Below are positions 6,470 through 13,965 of a stretch of 17,243 nt of DNA, one piece after another. The stretch's first letter is position 1; the number at the start of each line of letters is the position of its first letter. This stretch comes from Chloroflexota bacterium (lineage in GTDB: Bacteria; Chloroflexota; Anaerolineae; Anaerolineales; UBA4823). Under the pieces are notes generated by a model. The model had not been told where the DNA came from and did not search any database. It saw only the letters and a program-made list of their open reading frames with translations. Location of the stretch: assembly GCA_012798185.1 (NCBI GenBank), contig JAAZNS010000155.1, positions 1 to 17,243 of the forward strand. Direction: 5' to 3'. The position numbers and the translations under genes were made by a program.

Positions 6470-6895
6470 ATGAAAAAATTAATTTATGTGATTGCATTAT
6501 TGATATTATTTTGTATCGCTGCTCTTCCTTCATACACACGCTTGGTCGAGATTGTCATCGTCAATCAATCGGGGATGGATATCGAAATCAGCCTGTCTGG
6601 CAATGAAGAAGAGGAGCAGTATTATTTGCGTATTCCTGTTGGTACACACGACGCACCAACCGAAAAGACCTTTGAAGTCGTTCCAGATTCTTACCAGGCA
6701 ACACTACATTATGTAGAATTATGGGACCCGGTTTATGGATATACCTGCGATTCAAAAAGCCAATCCATCGATGCGACTCGCAAGGTAAAAATCACGGTTT
6801 TTAGCTGCGATAAAAAAATCCCAAAACCAGGGGAGTATCCGATTATAAAATTCGGTGCTTCAGGTCGCTTAGGCAGAGGTCACAAACCAAAATAA
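6470..6895 (+). CDS. Small secreted or membrane-anchored hypothetical protein
   Basis: A 141-aa protein that I do not recognise. An N-terminal hydrophobic segment (about 4-22, after MKK) acts as signal peptide or membrane anchor. The rest alternates short beta-like stretches (VEIVIVNQSGMDIEISLSG, residues about 26-44, KVKITVFSC) and probably folds as a small extracytoplasmic beta-sandwich. Two cysteines (in YTCDSKS and FSCDKK) could form a disulfide. The C-terminus is basic and Gly-rich. TGAGG lies unusually close (about 2 nt) before the ATG. It is the last gene of the plus-strand run that starts with the exporter adaptor; no terminator with a clear T-tail follows. Its relation to the exporter is positional only. 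Confidence 0.7.
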   Translation: MKKLIYVIALLILFCIAALPSYTRLVEIVIVNQSGMDIEISLSGNEEEEQYYLRIPVGTHDAPTEKTFEVVPDSYQATLHYVELWDPVYGYTCDSKSQSIDATRKVKITVFSCDKKIPKPGEYPIIKFGASGRLGRGHKPK

Positions 6896-6932
6896 CCAAT
6901 TTTGAGAAAAATAAACAAAACGGAATAATGCC

Positions 6933-6961
6933 TTCTCAAATGAAATCGGGTATGGTATAAT
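6933..6961 (+). promoter_or_regulatory. Extended -10 promoter of rplS
   Basis: A perfect TATAAT (6956-6961) is preceded by TGG, giving the extended -10 form TGnTATAAT. A 17-bp spacer separates it from TTCTCA (6933-6938), 4 of 6 matches to the -35 consensus. The expected start lies near 6968, about 60 nt before the rplS ATG. The -35 also forms the right arm of an 8-bp inverted repeat, TTTGAGAA (6901-6908) / TTCTCAAA (6933-6940), which could be an operator or the remains of an upstream transcription end. Confidence 0.65.
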
Positions 6962-7028
6962 CCCGCTCCGCGCTGATAAAGGAAACTGATATATATTTAT
7001 AGAACAGGCGATAAGTAAGGATTTTTCG

Positions 7029-7379
7029 ATGAGTAATATTATACAAACGCTTGAAGCAACAAAAAACCAAAATATACCCGATCTTAAGACCGGAGATGTC
7101 GTACGAGTATTTCTGCACATAAAAGAAGGTGCTAACGAGCGCACCCAAGAAATCCGCGGCACAGTTATCCGAAAACGTAATTCTGGCAATAACGCAAATT
7201 TCACCGTACGCAGAATTGCCAGCAACGGCATTGGCGTTGAACGTACTTTCTTACTCAATTCTCCACGCATTGAGAAAGTCATTGTAGAACGTCACTCGCA
7301 TGTTCGCCGCGCTCAGCTTTATTTTCTGCGTGAGCGAACTGGAAAAAGCTCACGGCTTAAACAAAAATTTACATCCTAA
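7029..7379 (+). CDS. rplS: 50S ribosomal protein L19
   Basis: A 116-aa protein of normal length for L19, a large-subunit protein at the interface with the 30S subunit. Recognisable parts are PDLKTGDVVRVFLHIKEG near residues 17-35, the RTQEIRGTVIRKR strand, the FTVRRIASNGIGVERTFLLNSPRIEKV core and the RRAQLYFLRERTGKSSRLK C-terminus. It has its own strong promoter upstream and an intrinsic terminator downstream, so it is probably a single-gene transcript. The common neighbours trmD, rimM and rpsP are not present here. The ATG has a modest ribosome site (AAGGA at 7017-7021). Confidence 0.97.
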   Translation: MSNIIQTLEATKNQNIPDLKTGDVVRVFLHIKEGANERTQEIRGTVIRKRNSGNNANFTVRRIASNGIGVERTFLLNSPRIEKVIVERHSHVRRAQLYFLRERTGKSSRLKQKFTS

Positions 7380-7403
7380 AATCATAAAATCTGGCATAAT
7401 GGT

Positions 7404-7439
7404 GGCGCAGTCATGATCTTTCATACTGCGCCTTTTTCT
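7404..7439 (+). terminator. Intrinsic terminator of rplS
   Basis: GGCGCAGT (7404-7411) pairs with ACTGCGCC (7425-7432). The loop contributes another four pairs (ATGA/TCAT) after one bulged C. The stem is followed at once by TTTTTCTT. This is the clearest rho-independent terminator in the window, 25 bp after the rplS stop and 45 bp before murI, so murI probably has separate transcription or depends on read-through. Confidence 0.85.
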
Positions 7440-7483
7440 TAATATCATCTTTTTGGCTGTGGAATCTCGAACATAGAAACCAT

Positions 7484-8314
7484 ATGCAACAAACCTCGAT
7501 ATCCAACCCAATTGGTATTTTCGACTCGGGCGTAGGGGGATTATCGGTGTTGCGCGCTATCCACCGGCAGCTTCCCCATGAATCGATCATCTATCTTGCA
7601 GACCAAGCCAATGTTCCCTATGGCAGCCGTTCTCTGGAACAGGTGCGCCAATTCTCTGAAAGAATAACCCGCTTTTTATTGAAACAAAACGCGAAAATCA
7701 TTGTAGTCGCCTGCAATACCGCCTCAGCTGCTGCCCTGATCTATTTGCGCCAGGTTTTTCCAAATGTATCATTTGTGGGTATGGAACCAGCTGTAAAACC
7801 AGCAGCGGAGTCATCCCAATCCGGCGTGGTGGGTGTCTTGGCAACACCAGCAACTTTTCAGGGCGCGTTGTATGCCTCGGTGATCGAACGCTTCGCTCAG
7901 GGAGTAACGGTTTTGCAGCATACCTGCCCAGGTTTGGTTACACAGATTGAAGCGGGGCATTTGGATACTGAAGAAACACGGGCAATACTCCTTGACGCCC
8001 TTCAACCGATGATCGCCCAAGGTATTGATACAATTGTCTTGGGATGCACCCACTACCCTTTTGTTATCCCAATAATTCAAGAGATCGTTGGTCCCAAAGT
8101 GAATGTGATCGATCCTGCTCCGGCAGTTGCCCGCCAGGTCGAGCGAGTATTAACAGCAAATAATTTGCTTCAGAAAAATAGCCAAACAGGGTTAGTGCAA
8201 TATATTACGACCGCCGATCCACAAATCATGAAAGCTTTACTTCCAATGCTTATCGGCGAGACTGCGGATGTTGCCTGCGTCAGCTGGAATAGCGATAACG
8301 AGTTGACCTGGTAA
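7484..8314 (+). CDS. murI: Glutamate racemase
   Basis: A 276-aa enzyme converting L-glutamate to D-glutamate for peptidoglycan, cytoplasmic and cofactor-free. The active-site motifs are intact: IGIFDSGVGGLSVL with Asp14/Ser15, the first catalytic cysteine in VACNTASAA (Cys77) and the second in VLGCTHYPF (Cys188, followed by His190). QANVPYGSRS and VIDPAPAVA also fit the family. Length is typical. The ribosome site before the ATG is weak. The gene implies that the organism makes a peptidoglycan wall. It converges with the carboxylase-operon end downstream. Confidence 0.96.
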   Translation: MQQTSISNPIGIFDSGVGGLSVLRAIHRQLPHESIIYLADQANVPYGSRSLEQVRQFSERITRFLLKQNAKIIVVACNTASAAALIYLRQVFPNVSFVGMEPAVKPAAESSQSGVVGVLATPATFQGALYASVIERFAQGVTVLQHTCPGLVTQIEAGHLDTEETRAILLDALQPMIAQGIDTIVLGCTHYPFVIPIIQEIVGPKVNVIDPAPAVARQVERVLTANNLLQKNSQTGLVQYITTADPQIMKALLPMLIGETADVACVSWNSDNELTW

Positions 8315-8339
8315 TAAGATATAGACCCCTGCGGCGTTT

Positions 8340-8367
8340 AGACCGACTATAAGAACGGTCTCTCTTC
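8340..8367 (+). terminator. Weak hairpin between convergent murI and the CYTH gene
   Basis: AGACCG (8340-8345) and CGGTCT (8356-8361) pair around a 10-nt loop, followed by CTCTTCC rather than a pure T-tract. It lies in the 88-bp gap between the convergent ends of murI and the minus-strand operon, where a terminator is expected. Confidence 0.4.
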
Positions 8368-8402
8368 CCATCAACAATCCAATATTAAAGATTATGGAAT
8401 AA

Positions 8403-9020
8403 TTAATCCCCCTCTGCAAATTCAAGGTTCATCTTATCTGGTGTAATATGTAAACCCTCAAAATTGGCAAAGCTTAAATCCCGGAATTTCAAACCGCACG
8501 ATTGACGTACTCTATCGAAAAGCACCGTATAGCTATCCAAAATACGTGTTTCCCACTTTAAGCCAAGTATTTGGCTTGTGGAGAATATGACATCAGGGCT
8601 GGGACCTTCTAATTCCAAGAAATAACCTGTCGGCATTTCATCCAACATAACTAATAAATCGTTGAAGTTATATACAGAACGGTATTTTTCATACATAAAA
8701 ATAACCTGATAACCCAATGCCTGTAAAAATGATTTTGCAGATTGAAAATCACTCACCGAAAATTCAATTTCACGCCGCACCCGAACACCCTCCAAAAGCT
8801 CGCCTGGCCCCTTATAAGTGAGACGGGTTTCGGTGTCTTGCCGTAACCGCAGCACTTGAAATGAATTTGTAAGTATTTGATCAGCAGTATCGAATCGTAA
8901 ATTAATCTCATGAGTGCGGGGTTGAACCAAAACAGCACCTGAATTTTTTAGTCGTCTTTCAAATGGCGCTAAATCTCTTACAAAAAATTTTATTTCCAGT
9001 TCCTGCTCATGCGCTGTCAT
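8403..9020 (-). CDS. CYTH-domain protein (CyaB-type class IV adenylate cyclase / ThTPase superfamily)
   Basis: A 205-aa protein of the CYTH triphosphate-tunnel family, which includes class IV adenylate cyclases, thiamine triphosphatases and inorganic triphosphatases. Visible family residues are the N-terminal ExExK (E7-L-E9-I-K11), LRLR with Arg58/Arg60, TYKGP with Lys70, RREIEF (82-87), the EKYR at 111-114 and the LDEMPTGYFLELEG strand (126-139). These line the metal- and triphosphate-binding tunnel. The C-terminus (about 150-205) is longer than the minimal domain. AGGAG (9026-9030) precedes the ATG by 5 nt. It is the last gene of the carboxylase run, 14 bp after the BCCP gene. Choosing between cAMP synthesis and triphosphate hydrolysis from sequence is not safe, so no symbol is given. 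Confidence 0.85.
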   Translation of the reverse strand: MTAHEQELEIKFFVRDLAPFERRLKNSGAVLVQPRTHEINLRFDTADQILTNSFQVLRLRQDTETRLTYKGPGELLEGVRVRREIEFSVSDFQSAKSFLQALGYQVIFMYEKYRSVYNFNDLLVMLDEMPTGYFLELEGPSPDVIFSTSQILGLKWETRILDSYTVLFDRVRQSCGLKFRDLSFANFEGLHITPDKMNLEFAEGD

Positions 9021-9034
9021 GATTGCTCCTAACC

Positions 9035-9532
9035 TTAAATTACGGCTAAAAGAATTTGTTTTTGCTCGACATCATCACCTATTTTAACCCGCAGGCGTGC
9101 GATTGTGCCTTCCCTTGGCGAGCGCAGCTCATTCTGCATTTTCATCGATTCGAGAATTACCAGCACTTCACCTTTTTTCACCGCCTGCCCATCTTGCACT
9201 GGCAAAGCGATGACCGAACCCGGCATTGGCGCTTTAAGCAGGTATTCACCATGATGAGTATTCTCACTTTGTGATGCCAACCGTAACCAATTCGCCCGTT
9301 CATCTTCCACAATCACCGGATATACTCTTCCCTGCAACAAGACCAGAAGGCTTTCGTCACTCGGAGAAATTTCAGATTCATACGAACAGCCGTCGATGAG
9401 CAATGAATATAGCGTTTGATCCCCTACGGCGTGAAAATCGATTTCATAGTGTTGGTTATCGACACAAATATGATTCGCATCGATAACCTCAATCAAATGT
9501 TCGTTTTCATAGATTGATACCGTATATTTCAT
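9035..9532 (-). CDS. Biotin carboxyl carrier protein of acyl-CoA carboxylase
   Basis: A 165-aa carrier subunit that shuttles carboxybiotin between the biotin carboxylase and carboxyltransferase encoded in the same operon. The C-terminal biotinyl domain (about 95-165) carries the biotinylation motif ESMKM with Lys131, preceded by APMPGSVIALPVQDGQAVKKGE and followed by an EGTIARLRVKIGDDV half-motif, the classical hammerhead pair. The N-terminal about 90 residues form a beta-rich domain like that in stand-alone carriers of propionyl-/methylmalonyl-type enzymes, rather than the Ala/Pro-rich linker of E. coli AccB. It begins 15 bp after accC ends, with a poor ribosome site, consistent with coupled translation. 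Confidence 0.9.
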   Translation of the reverse strand: MKYTVSIYENEHLIEVIDANHICVDNQHYEIDFHAVGDQTLYSLLIDGCSYESEISPSDESLLVLLQGRVYPVIVEDERANWLRLASQSENTHHGEYLLKAPMPGSVIALPVQDGQAVKKGEVLVILESMKMQNELRSPREGTIARLRVKIGDDVEQKQILLAVI

Positions 9533-9547
9533 ATCGATAGCAGCCTG

Positions 9548-11062
9548 TTAATCACGCAAACGTTCAACCCGGTCAGCCCACTTCCAATTGCTGAAACCGC
9601 GTTGATTTTGCTGGATAATATGCGCTGCCTTTTCAGCCTGTTGGTGTGTTACTAAGGCAGCTACAATCGCAGCAATTTTTAAATAATGATTATCGGCTTT
9701 TATGTCCTGAGTAATGTCAAATTTGTCTTCGACAAAACGAGTATCGAATCGACCTTCTCTAAAGGATTGCGAATCCATCAATATTTGATGAAATGGGATA
9801 TTGGTGCGGATACCGATGATTTTATATTCTTCCAATGCCCGGCGCATCCGTAAAATGGCTTCGTCACGGGTTTCTCCCCAAACGATAAGTTTGGCAATTA
9901 ATGCATCGTAATAAGGCGATATTTCGCATCCTGGGAAAATCCCCGAATCGATGCGTACCCCAGGTCCGCTGGGAACTATTTGTTGAGTAATCTTTCCAGT
10001 AGATGGCATAAAATTTCGATAAGGATCTTCTGCATTGATGCGGCATTCCATTACCCAGCCCTTTAAATTGATATTTTTTTGAGAATAACGCAAGCGGTCT
10101 CCCTGGGCGATGTGGAGTTGTTCTTTGACAATATCCACACCGGTAATCAGTTCGGTCACCGGGTGTTCTACCTGTAACCTGGTGTTCATTTCAAGAAAAT
10201 AATACCGCTTTTGGCGGTCAACAAGAAATTCTATCGTTCCGGCATTAATATACCCTACCGCTTGAGCAGCTTTAACTGCAACAGCTCCCATTTCCTGCCG
10301 CAGCGCTTCATCGCTGCCAATAAATGGCGAAGGAGATTCTTCGAATAACTTTTGATGACGCCGCTGCAAAGAACATTCACGCTCTCCCAGATGAATGACA
10401 TTTCCATGCGCATCAGCTAGAATTTGGAATTCGATATGCCGGGCACCCTCTACCAGCTTTTCCAGGTATACATTTCCATCACCAAAGGAGGCTTCTGCTT
10501 CTCGGCGGGCTGATTGCAAGAGAATCTGCATATCCTCCAAACAGGCGACCTCCCGCATTCCTTTTCCTCCACCACCGGCAGTTGCCTTGATAAGCAAAGG
10601 AAATCCGATTTTGGGTGCAAGAGTTATTAGCTCATCATCTGAAAGAGCGCCTTCACCTTCTGTCCCTGGGATAACCTGCACCCCAGCTTTGGATACCGTA
10701 GCTCTGGCGACTGCTTTATCGCCCATGGCGGTAATTGCAGATGGTTTCGGTCCGATAAATACAATCCCAGCATCCTGACATGCTTGAGCAAAATCAGCCC
10801 GTTCGGCTAAAAATCCATATCCCGGATGAATCGCATCGGCATGTGCCTTGCGGGCAATTTCGATGATTTTTTCGCCCCGCAAATAGGAATCTCTTGCCGG
10901 TGCAGGACCTAAATAATACGCTTCGTCGGCATATCGAACATGCAAAGATTGACGGTCGATTTCTGAATATACAGCAATTGTACTAACACCCAATTCCCGG
11001 CACGCTCTTATGATCCGCACCGCGATTTCCCCCCGGTTGGCAATTAATAACTTACGAAACAT
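9548..11062 (-). CDS. accC: Biotin carboxylase subunit of acetyl-/acyl-CoA carboxylase
   Basis: A 504-aa ATP-grasp enzyme that carboxylates biotin on the carrier protein using ATP and bicarbonate. Domains are in the usual order: the N-terminal preATP-grasp fold (FRKLLIANRGEIAVRIIRAC, IHPGYGFLAE), the ATP-grasp with glycine loop GGGGKGM (163-169), the metal and catalytic region EMNTRLQVEHPVTE (291-304) and the C-terminal biotin carboxylase domain with PYYDALIAKLIVWG (383-396). The extra about 55 residues after the usual E. coli AccC end are a helical tail. The start overlaps the hydrolase stop by 11 bp. Together with the BCCP and carboxyltransferase genes it completes the enzyme; acetyl- or propionyl-CoA as substrate cannot be decided from this subunit. 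Confidence 0.95.
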   Translation of the reverse strand: MFRKLLIANRGEIAVRIIRACRELGVSTIAVYSEIDRQSLHVRYADEAYYLGPAPARDSYLRGEKIIEIARKAHADAIHPGYGFLAERADFAQACQDAGIVFIGPKPSAITAMGDKAVARATVSKAGVQVIPGTEGEGALSDDELITLAPKIGFPLLIKATAGGGGKGMREVACLEDMQILLQSARREAEASFGDGNVYLEKLVEGARHIEFQILADAHGNVIHLGERECSLQRRHQKLFEESPSPFIGSDEALRQEMGAVAVKAAQAVGYINAGTIEFLVDRQKRYYFLEMNTRLQVEHPVTELITGVDIVKEQLHIAQGDRLRYSQKNINLKGWVMECRINAEDPYRNFMPSTGKITQQIVPSGPGVRIDSGIFPGCEISPYYDALIAKLIVWGETRDEAILRMRRALEEYKIIGIRTNIPFHQILMDSQSFREGRFDTRFVEDKFDITQDIKADNHYLKIAAIVAALVTHQQAEKAAHIIQQNQRGFSNWKWADRVERLRD

Positions 11063-11825
11063 AATTCTCTTTCAAGAACTCCAATACTTTATGATTGAAA
11101 ACATCCGGAATATCCTGGGGTAACTGGTGTCTTGCGCCAGGTTCTAACCATAGCCTTGAATTGGAGATTGCCTCGGCAATATCGCGAGCGTGTTGAAGTG
11201 TAGCATGCTCGTCATTTTCACCCTGGATCACCAGTGTGGGACACAGGATGCTGCGAATTATCTGCCGCATATCCCATCCTAAATTTTCCATTTTCACCCA
11301 GCCGTTATACCAATTGGAAAACATTTGCTCGGTTTTATCGCCGTGTAAATGCTGCAAAGCCGAGCGGAACCAGGGGTTTTCATAGAAAGATTTACGTACC
11401 TGCAAGATGCCAGAGACCATAGATGGTTCGACATAAATATGCGCTGCCACTACCACCAGACAGCCAATTATTTCAGGAAAACGGGCAGCGTAGTACATCG
11501 CCAATGTCCCGCCGTCGCTGTGCCCAATTAATGCTGCTCGTTTAATTTTCAGGTGATCAAGCAAGGCAGATAAATCCGCCAGGTCTTCTTTGAAATCATT
11601 AGTAATCAGGGAGGAACGATAATCGGATTTTCCATATCCCCATCGATCATAAGCAATCACACAATAACCAGAATTGGCAAACACTTCGATCTGTGGCTGC
11701 CAGGAATAAATCGAACCTAATCCATGGTGTAAAAAGATCAAAACTGGATTTTGAGGCAGCCCATAGAACGCTACAAAAAGATTTCGTCCATTGATATTAA
11801 ATAACTGTGATGTATAAGTTTCCAT
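11052..11825 (-). CDS. Alpha/beta-fold hydrolase within the carboxylase operon
   Basis: A 257-aa serine hydrolase of the alpha/beta-hydrolase superfamily, with no signal peptide, so cytoplasmic. The oxyanion-hole segment is HHGLG (33-37), the nucleophile elbow GHSDGG has Ser103, the likely acid is Asp205 in QGENDEHA and the base is His233 in GARHQL. The lid region (about 125-190) is Trp/Tyr-rich. The gene lies between the carboxyltransferase gene (6-bp gap) and accC (11-bp overlap), so it is co-transcribed and perhaps translated in coupling. A role in hydrolysing an ester, lactone or thioester tied to acyl-CoA metabolism is suggested by context only; a general esterase is equally possible. 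Confidence 0.88.
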   Translation of the reverse strand: METYTSQLFNINGRNLFVAFYGLPQNPVLIFLHHGLGSIYSWQPQIEVFANSGYCVIAYDRWGYGKSDYRSSLITNDFKEDLADLSALLDHLKIKRAALIGHSDGGTLAMYYAARFPEIIGCLVVVAAHIYVEPSMVSGILQVRKSFYENPWFRSALQHLHGDKTEQMFSNWYNGWVKMENLGWDMRQIIRSILCPTLVIQGENDEHATLQHARDIAEAISNSRLWLEPGARHQLPQDIPDVFNHKVLEFLKENYVS

Positions 11826-11831
11826 AAAGTT

Positions 11832-13382
11832 CTATAAAGGAATGCATCCATGTTTCTTGGGAGGATTAGAATCCCGTTTATTGGAAAGCATTTCTAATGC
11901 ATTGATTAATCGAGGTCGTGTCTCGTGCGGCAGGATAATATCATCGATATAACCGCGCGAGGCAGCAATATATGGGTTGGCGAATTTCTCACGATAATCT
12001 GCTACCAAATCAGCCTTCCGCTTCACGGGATCATCAGAATTGCTTAATTCTTTGCGAAAAATGATATTCACTGCTCCATCTGGCCCCATAACTGCAATTT
12101 CTGCACTTGGCCATGCCAAATTAATATCGCCGCGTATGTGCTTGCTGCTCATCACATCATAGGCGCCACCATAAGCTTTGCGGGTAATTACAGTCAATTT
12201 GGGTACAGTGGCTTCGCAAAATGCATAAAGCAATTTCGAACCAGAGCGTATAATACCGCCATGTTCCTGAGCGATCCCCGGAAGAAACCCAGGAACATCC
12301 ACAAAGGTTATCAGCGGGATATTGAATGCATCACAAAAACGGACAAACCTCGCCGCTTTTTCTGAAGAGTTGATATCCAATACCCCCGCCAAGACCGCCG
12401 GTTGATTGGCAACGATTCCGATGCTATACCCTCCGAGATGTGCAAAGCCGATAACTATGTTAGGTGCATATGCTTCCTGAATTTCAAAAAATTGCTTATC
12501 GTCAACGATAAAACGGATAACTTCTTTTATATCATAGGGTTTCACCGGATCATCTGGAATGATCGTATCGAGTGTATTTTCCATGCGTAAAGGATCGTCT
12601 CCATTAGGAACAAAGGGCGGATCTTCCATATTATTTTGTGGCAGATAAGCCAGCAGATTTCGGACCAAAAGGAGTGCGCTTGCTTCACTGCTGGCGCTCA
12701 AATGTGCAACACCGGAGATTTCCGCATGCACGTCAGCGCCGCCCAATTCTTCGAATGTAACATCTTCATGCGTCACAGCTTTAACCACATCTGGTCCGGT
12801 AATAAACATATACGAAGAATCACGCACCATGATAATAAAATCAGTGAGTGCAGGAGAATAAACAGCCCCTCCAGCGCAAGGTCCCATAATCACGCTGATT
12901 TGAGGGATCACTCCCGAGGCGAGCGTATTGCGCAGGAAAATATCGGCATAAGCGCCTAAAGAAACAACTCCTTCTTGGATGCGTGCCCCACCTGAATCAT
13001 TCAAACCAATAACCGGGGCGCCGTTTTTCATTGCCATATCCATAATTTTACAGATTTTCCCAGCATGTGCCTCACCCAAGCTGCCGCCAAAAACAGTGAA
13101 GTCTTGCGAAAAAATATAAACTAATCTTCCCTCTATCGTCCCCCAGCCGGTCACCACACTATCACCCAGGAATTTCTGCTGATCCAAACCGAAATCCGTA
13201 GTGCGGTGTAAAACAAAGCAGTCCAATTCACGGAATGAGCCTTTATCGAGTAATAAATCGATTCGTTCACGGGCGGTTAATTTTCCACGTTGGTGCTGCG
13301 CCTTAATACGTTCTTCTCCCCCGCCCTGATGAGCTTGTGCTTTCTTCCGCAATAATTCATCAATTTTGGGATCGATTGTCAT
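11832..13382 (-). CDS. Acyl-CoA carboxylase carboxyltransferase (beta) subunit, PccB/MmdA type
   Basis: A 516-aa biotin-dependent carboxyltransferase that moves the carboxyl group from carboxybiotin to acetyl- or propionyl-CoA. The ATG at 13382 is preferred because TTGGAG sits just upstream; an in-frame TTG at 13394 would add four residues that are themselves the ribosome site. N- and C-terminal crotonase-like domains are both complete: KLTARERIDLLLD and FGGSLGEAHAGKI near the start, the oxyanion pair in MGPCAGGAVYSPALTDF (about 166-182), and in the second half FVDVPGFLPGIAQEHGGIIR and ITRKAYGGAYDVMSSK. Length and motifs match PccB/MmdA more than zinc-ribbon AccD. No sodium-pump subunit (OadB/GcdB/MmdB-like) is encoded nearby, which favours carboxylase over decarboxylase. 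The 3' end ends in HGCIPL, a common ending in this family. Confidence 0.95.
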   Translation of the reverse strand: MTIDPKIDELLRKKAQAHQGGGEERIKAQHQRGKLTARERIDLLLDKGSFRELDCFVLHRTTDFGLDQQKFLGDSVVTGWGTIEGRLVYIFSQDFTVFGGSLGEAHAGKICKIMDMAMKNGAPVIGLNDSGGARIQEGVVSLGAYADIFLRNTLASGVIPQISVIMGPCAGGAVYSPALTDFIIMVRDSSYMFITGPDVVKAVTHEDVTFEELGGADVHAEISGVAHLSASSEASALLLVRNLLAYLPQNNMEDPPFVPNGDDPLRMENTLDTIIPDDPVKPYDIKEVIRFIVDDKQFFEIQEAYAPNIVIGFAHLGGYSIGIVANQPAVLAGVLDINSSEKAARFVRFCDAFNIPLITFVDVPGFLPGIAQEHGGIIRSGSKLLYAFCEATVPKLTVITRKAYGGAYDVMSSKHIRGDINLAWPSAEIAVMGPDGAVNIIFRKELSNSDDPVKRKADLVADYREKFANPYIAASRGYIDDIILPHETRPRLINALEMLSNKRDSNPPKKHGCIPL

Positions 13383-13800
13383 ACGCTGCTCCAAAATATG
13401 CTTTGATATTCTTTAGCCGGAAAGACCATGCGATATATATCACACACAACCCGTTTATAATCAAAACAAACAACCAATTCCTATCAAAAGGAGCCACGGA
13501 GAAAATAAATCGATCAAACCAGATATAAATTGAATAGGATATTGTCCCAATTGCCATAAGAAAGGGTGATTTCTGCCAGCCAAACCAAAGGCTGCAGAAA
13601 AGCAAAATACCAAAAAATCCCCAAAACAATCCTGTTAATAGTTGATAATACGGGGGATATAATAATACGGATACCAGGAATTGCCATTGAGAAATGGTTA
13701 GAACTGCTCTTGTCAGGTTCACTATGGTAATCATGATTACAAAGAGGGAAAGAACGGTTATGGTTTTTGGTCGCTTCTTTTTTATCGTTTTTACACCCAT
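13360..13800 (-). CDS. Small four-helix membrane protein, unknown function
   Basis: A 146-aa hydrophobic protein that I do not recognise. It has a basic N-terminus (KTIKKKRPK) and four probable membrane helices at about 13-32, 43-70, 76-93 and 107-125, with aromatic-rich connecting segments (WFGWQKS, YIWFDRF) and a basic/polar tail. Its 3' end overlaps the carboxyltransferase start by 23 bp, so it probably heads the operon, although no metabolic link is evident. There is no clear Shine-Dalgarno before the ATG. A TATAAG hexamer (13815-13820, minus) lies so close that the transcript could be nearly leaderless. Confidence 0.7.
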   Translation of the reverse strand: MGVKTIKKKRPKTITVLSLFVIMITIVNLTRAVLTISQWQFLVSVLLYPPYYQLLTGLFWGFFGILLFCSLWFGWQKSPFLMAIGTISYSIYIWFDRFIFSVAPFDRNWLFVLIINGLCVIYIAWSFRLKNIKAYFGAAYDNRSQN

Positions 13801-13965
13801 ATACTTATGAATTACTTATACTGCATATCCTATTATGTAAATTACGCTGCAATTAGAATTATCTCCCCTGTGATACTTATTTTCCCTATCCACGTCACTG
13901 TTATGCTTTTAGCATCATTGGTGAATTTGAAGGAATCACCCTTACTGCCGTCCACGCAAGTTAAA
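13801..13965 (-). promoter_or_regulatory. Spacer with a tentative promoter of the carboxylase operon
   Basis: This 165-bp gap separates the giant membrane-protein gene from the carboxylase operon, both on minus. Read on minus, TTTACA (13836-13841) and TATAAG (13815-13820) resemble -35 and -10 boxes, but the spacer is only 15 bp, so the call is weak. Two short perfect inverted repeats are present: ATGCT/AGCAT (13903-13907 and 13911-13915) and GGTGA/TCACC (13920-13924 and 13936-13940). Neither has a T-tract expected of a terminator. Confidence 0.3.

Noticed and set aside
7372..7400. CATAAT with TGG in front as a promoter for murI
   Set aside because: No acceptable -35 at 16-18 bp, and the start would fall inside the rplS terminator stem.
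8315..8402. tRNA or small RNA in the convergent gap between murI and the CYTH gene
   Set aside because: Only one 6-bp hairpin is visible; no cloverleaf or conserved TTC-loop sequence.
10395..10778. A 127-aa frame opposite accC
   Set aside because: It lies wholly inside a highly conserved enzyme gene on the other strand and has no recognisable protein features.
11832..13382. Reading the carboxyltransferase as part of a sodium-pumping decarboxylase
   Set aside because: No OadB/GcdB/MmdB-type membrane subunit is encoded nearby, while a biotin carboxylase is, which fits an ATP-dependent carboxylase.
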